DNA of 8,142 bases from Steroidobacteraceae bacterium. Lineage in GTDB: Bacteria > Pseudomonadota > Gammaproteobacteria > Steroidobacterales > Steroidobacteraceae. The translations under genes were made by a program, and so were the position numbers. Location: the NCBI GenBank assembly GCA_021325695.1, contig JAJTCR010000296.1:1-8142 (forward strand), given 5' to 3'. Below, one piece after another: positions 5,728-8,142 of this stretch (its first letter is position 1; each line of letters opens with the position of its first letter). The notes below the pieces were generated by a model. It was not told the origin of the DNA. It ran no database searches and was given only the letters and a program-made list of their open reading frames with translations.

Positions 5728-6426
5728 TCAGGCGGGTCGGGCCTGGTGCAGTGCCTTGGGCAATTCGTCGAGGCTCGCGATCTCCACCCTCGGCGCAGGC
5801 GACTCGCGGGTCCAGGTCGAGCCGACCCGGTTGAGCCACACGGGCAGCAGCCCGGCCGCCCGCGCACCTTCGACGTCGGCTTCCGGATCGTCGCCGACGT
5901 GCGCGGCGTCGTGCGCGTGCAGGCCCGCGCGCTGCAGCAGGATCTCGAACATGCGTGGATCGGGCTTGAGCGTGCCGGCGTCGCGCGCCGCGAGCGTGGC
6001 CTCGAAATAGTGGTCGAGTCCGATCGCGCGCAGGTTCGCATTGCCGTTGCTGATCGCGAACAGGCGGTACTCCGCGTGGAGACGGTCGAGCGCGGGCCGC
6101 ACGTCGTCGTAGAGGACGACGTCGTTGCGCACCCGGTAGAAGACCTCGAACGCCGCATCGGCCATTGCGTCGGTGTAGCCGACCTCGCGTGCGTGACGTC
6201 GCAACGTCTCCAGCCGCAGCCACGTGAAGTCGTGTCGCATGGCCGGGTGTTCGCGTGCGACCTGCACCCGCAACGCGCGCATGGATTCGAGGTCGTGCCT
6301 GTCGGTCACGCGCGGGTAGTGCTCGCGCAGAAAGTCCAGCAGCGCGTGCTCCGCGCGCAGGATCACCGGCCGACAGTCCCAGAGCGTGTCGTCGAGGTCG
6401 AAGAAAATGGCCCGGATTGCGCTCAC
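5728..6426 (-). CDS. HAD superfamily phosphatase, YigB-like
   Basis: From a GTG at 6426 the product has 232 residues. All four HAD motifs are present: FFDLDDTL with nucleophile Asp10 and acid/base Asp12, Ser126 in AISNGN, Lys154 in LKPDP, and the metal-binding Asp pair 179-180 in HVGDD. A helical cap lies between motifs I and II (about residues 18-110), as in HAD subfamily IA. The start resembles E. coli YigB, which has DLDDTLYDNRPVILR where this has DLDDTLWDCRPVILR. YigB hydrolyses FMN and the 5-amino-6-ribitylamino-uracil phosphate intermediate of riboflavin synthesis, so a small-phosphate phosphatase is likely, but substrate is inferred. A GTG at 6495 is in frame but would overlap avtA and add 23 residues unlike the family, so 6426 is preferred although no clear ribosome site precedes it. 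It is divergent from avtA across 50 bases. Confidence 0.9.
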   Translation of the reverse strand: MSAIRAIFFDLDDTLWDCRPVILRAEHALLDFLREHYPRVTDRHDLESMRALRVQVAREHPAMRHDFTWLRLETLRRHAREVGYTDAMADAAFEVFYRVRNDVVLYDDVRPALDRLHAEYRLFAISNGNANLRAIGLDHYFEATLAARDAGTLKPDPRMFEILLQRAGLHAHDAAHVGDDPEADVEGARAAGLLPVWLNRVGSTWTRESPAPRVEIASLDELPKALHQARPA

Positions 6427-6476
6427 CGCGTTACCGTATGCGACGTCCCTGAGCTGGCGGGAGGCGGCGAGTCTAC

Positions 6477-7745
6477 ATGAGGTCCACGACGACACGGTTC
6501 GGTGAGCGGATGACCCGGCAGACCGGCGCGCTCGAGCTCATGGACGACCTCGGCAGCGCACTCGCGCGCGACGACGCGAGCGACCTGCACCTGCTCGGCG
6601 GCGGCAACCCCGCCCGCATCGCGGCGGTCGAAGCCGTGTATCGACGCCGGCTGCACGAAATCGCCGACGACGCCATCCAGTTCGGTCGCTTCGCCGGCGC
6701 GTACGCCGCTCCGGGCGGCGACCTCGGGTTTCGTGCAGCGGTCGCCGAAACCCTCGCGGGCCAGTACGGTTGGCCAGTCACGGCCCGCAACGTCGGGCTC
6801 GCGAGTGGCAGCCAGTCCGCATTCTTCTTCCTGTTCAACTTCTTCGCAGGCGAGCGTGCGGCCGGCACGCACAGCAGGATCCTGCTGCCACTCGCGCCGG
6901 AGTACATCGGCTACGCCGACCTCGGACTCTGCCCTGACATGCTCGTGTCGCAACCGGCGCTCGTCGAGGAGTTCGACGACGGCTTCTTCAAGTACCGCAT
7001 CGATTTCGACCGGCTCGACGTGCCCGCGGACGTCGGCGCGATCTGTGTCTCGAGGCCCACGAATCCGTCGGGCAACGTGCTCACGATCACTGAGATGCAA
7101 CGTCTCGATGCACTCGCTCAAGCGCGCGGCGTACCGTTGATCGTCGACGCCGCATACGGACTGCCGTTCCCGGGCATCCAGCACGCCGATCGCGGCACGC
7201 TCTGGAACCCGAACGTGGTGCTTTGCCTCAGCCTGTCCAAGCTCGGCCTGCCCGCGCTGCGCACCGGCATCGTCGTGGCGGACGAGCCGATCATCGAGGC
7301 ACTGACCGCGTTCAACGCGACGGCCGCGCTTGCACCCGGCTCGGCCGGTCCTGCGCTCGTCGCGCCGCTGCTGCGCGGCGGCGAGTTGGCGAGACTCTGC
7401 GACGACGTGATCCGGCCGCATTACCGAGAGCTGTGTGGCCTGGCGGTCCAGGCGTTGCAGGAAGCGTGCGACGGCCTGCCGCTGCGGATCCACCGTCCGG
7501 AGGGCGCGTTCTTTCTCTGGTTGTGGTTTCCGGGACTGCCGATCCCGAGCGCGGAGCTGTATCGACGTCTCAAGCGGCGCGGCGTGTACGTCCTGTCGGG
7601 ACATCACTTCTTTCCGGGCTTGCCGGACGCTACACCTCACCGTCACGAGTGCCTGCGGCTCAGCTACGCACAGCCCGTCGAGCGCGTGCGCGCCGGCATC
7701 ACCATCCTCGCTGACGAAGCAAACCGCGCCTACGCCGGGGCGTAG
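6477..7745 (+). CDS. avtA: valine--pyruvate aminotransferase
   Basis: A 422-residue fold-type I, PLP-dependent transaminase that moves the amino group between valine/2-oxoisovalerate and pyruvate/alanine in the cytosol. It follows E. coli AvtA closely along its length, as I remember that protein: LLGGGNPA (39-46), GSQSAFFFLFNFFAG (111-125), PLAPEYIGYADLGL (138-151), ICVSRPTNPSGNV (189-201), VDAAYGLPFPGI (223-234) with Asp224 for the PLP pyridine nitrogen, LWNPNVVLCLSLSKLGLP (242-259) with Lys255 as the Schiff-base lysine, EGAFFLWLWF (342-351), GHHFFPGL (375-382) and CLRLSY (392-397) with the carboxylate-binding Arg394. The ATG at 6477 gives the usual N-terminus (RFGERMTRQTG); a GGGAGG run at 6459-6464 lies a little far (12 bases) and GGCGA at 6466-6470 is nearer. 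It is divergent from the HAD phosphatase and convergent with a peptide transporter. No attenuator or leader peptide is visible. Confidence 0.96.
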   Translation: MRSTTTRFGERMTRQTGALELMDDLGSALARDDASDLHLLGGGNPARIAAVEAVYRRRLHEIADDAIQFGRFAGAYAAPGGDLGFRAAVAETLAGQYGWPVTARNVGLASGSQSAFFFLFNFFAGERAAGTHSRILLPLAPEYIGYADLGLCPDMLVSQPALVEEFDDGFFKYRIDFDRLDVPADVGAICVSRPTNPSGNVLTITEMQRLDALAQARGVPLIVDAAYGLPFPGIQHADRGTLWNPNVVLCLSLSKLGLPALRTGIVVADEPIIEALTAFNATAALAPGSAGPALVAPLLRGGELARLCDDVIRPHYRELCGLAVQALQEACDGLPLRIHRPEGAFFLWLWFPGLPIPSAELYRRLKRRGVYVLSGHHFFPGLPDATPHRHECLRLSYAQPVERVRAGITILADEANRAYAGA

Positions 7746-7752
7746 ACGCTCT

Positions 7753-7772
7753 CCGGCGGCATGCGCCGCCGG
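7753..7772. repeat. 20-base perfect palindrome at a convergent junction
   Basis: CCGGCGGC and GCCGCCGG are eight-base arms around the self-complementary ATGC, so the whole segment is a perfect palindrome, 7 bases after the avtA stop. It can form a very stable hairpin on either strand. No T-run follows on either side, so it could stabilise mRNA ends or assist termination for both convergent transcripts, but it is not a standard intrinsic terminator. Confidence 0.6.
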
Positions 7773-7842
7773 CGGCGGCGTGCCGACGGCCCGGTCGCCA
7801 AGCCGCAAGAGGCGCGCAGGTCGCACGTCGCCCTGCCCTCGG

Positions 7843-8142
7843 TCAATGCCCGCGGCCGAGTGCCCGGCGCGCCGGTGCATCGACGAGCCGCAGCAGCAGC
7901 GCCGCGAACGCCGCCACCGCGCAAGTCAGCAGGAAGAATCGAGAGGGGCCGAGCCTCGTCCATAACGAGCCGAGCCCACCGGCGAGCAGGTTGCCGGCGA
8001 AGCTCGCCGAGAACCACAGTGCCATCGTCGTCGCGGCGAACGTTCCGGGCGCCAGGCGGCCGAACAGCGCCAGGCCGGTCGGCAGGATCAGCAGTTCGCC
8101 ACTCGTGAACACGACGAAGAACGCGAGCAGCCACCACCAGTG
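7843..8142 (-). CDS. POT-family (PTR2) proton-dependent peptide transporter, C-terminal part
   Basis: The frame is open to the right edge of the window, so only about 99 C-terminal residues are present. They contain the last two or so membrane helices. The stretch HWWWLLAFFVVFTSGELLILP, followed by TGLALFGRLAPG and ALWFSASFAGNLLAGGLG, matches the part of POT/MFS di- and tripeptide transporters that carries the GEL...SP-G-L-LAP pattern, continuing into a final helix (FLLTCAVAAFAALLLRLV) and a short basic cytosolic tail. It would import small peptides with protons across the inner membrane. The GTG at 8112 is internal and not a likely start. It converges on avtA with about 97 bases between. Assignment to POT rather than another MFS family is probable; the signature-bearing N-terminus is not visible. 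Confidence 0.8.
   Translation of the reverse strand, partial: HWWWLLAFFVVFTSGELLILPTGLALFGRLAPGTFAATTMALWFSASFAGNLLAGGLGSLWTRLGPSRFFLLTCAVAAFAALLLRLVDAPARRALGRGH

Noticed and set aside
5584..6480. 298-codon plus-strand ORF opposite the HAD phosphatase
   Set aside because: Shadow frame; the minus strand contains all four HAD motifs.
6427..6495. Upstream GTG start at 6495 for the HAD phosphatase
   Set aside because: It would overlap the divergent avtA start and add residues before the normal MSAIRAIFFDLDDTL beginning.
6423..7880. 485-codon minus-strand ORF antisense to avtA
   Set aside because: It is Arg/Val/Glu-rich shadow coding produced by the GC bias of avtA on the other strand; avtA itself shows full family motifs.

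Overview
The window is GC-rich, densely coding and reads as ordinary chromosome from a free-living proteobacterium. A gammaproteobacterium is most likely, because the valine-pyruvate transaminase and the HAD phosphatase both resemble the enterobacterial AvtA and YigB proteins as I remember them. I found no phage, integrase, CRISPR, tRNA or rRNA signal and no convincing mobile element. I do not see a new defence or biosynthetic system.

Layout, left to right. Positions 1-818 (+) hold the C-terminal part of a DUF885 metallopeptidase-like protein. It converges on a minus-strand pair: an ALDH3-type aldehyde dehydrogenase (2996 to 1555) followed 10 bases later by an MgtC/SapB membrane protein (1544 to 849). 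The dehydrogenase reading frame is broken once near 2706-2709. Divergent from it is a NUDIX hydrolase of the ADP-ribose pyrophosphatase type (3143-3682, +). Next comes a small conserved hypothetical gene (3771-4142, +) closed by a very strong intrinsic terminator (4170-4199). A heptanucleotide tandem repeat (4223-4254) follows and supplies the stop codon of the next, convergent gene.

That gene belongs to a minus-strand pair of uncharacterised proteins (5483-4875 and 4867-4249). The second of the pair is frameshifted at a run of six G (mRNA sense). After a 244-base intergenic region come a HAD phosphatase (6426 to 5728, -) and, divergently, avtA (6477-7745, +). A 20-base perfect palindrome lies between avtA and a convergent POT-family peptide transporter, of which only the C-terminus is inside the window (8142 to 7843, -).

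Together these are housekeeping and metabolic functions: peptide uptake and hydrolysis, alanine/valine transamination, aldehyde oxidation, nucleotide-sugar clean-up and small-phosphate hydrolysis. The points most worth a second look are the two independent single-base frameshifts, the heptamer array fused to a gene end, and the pair of unassigned genes with a clear ribosome site and an inverted repeat in front.
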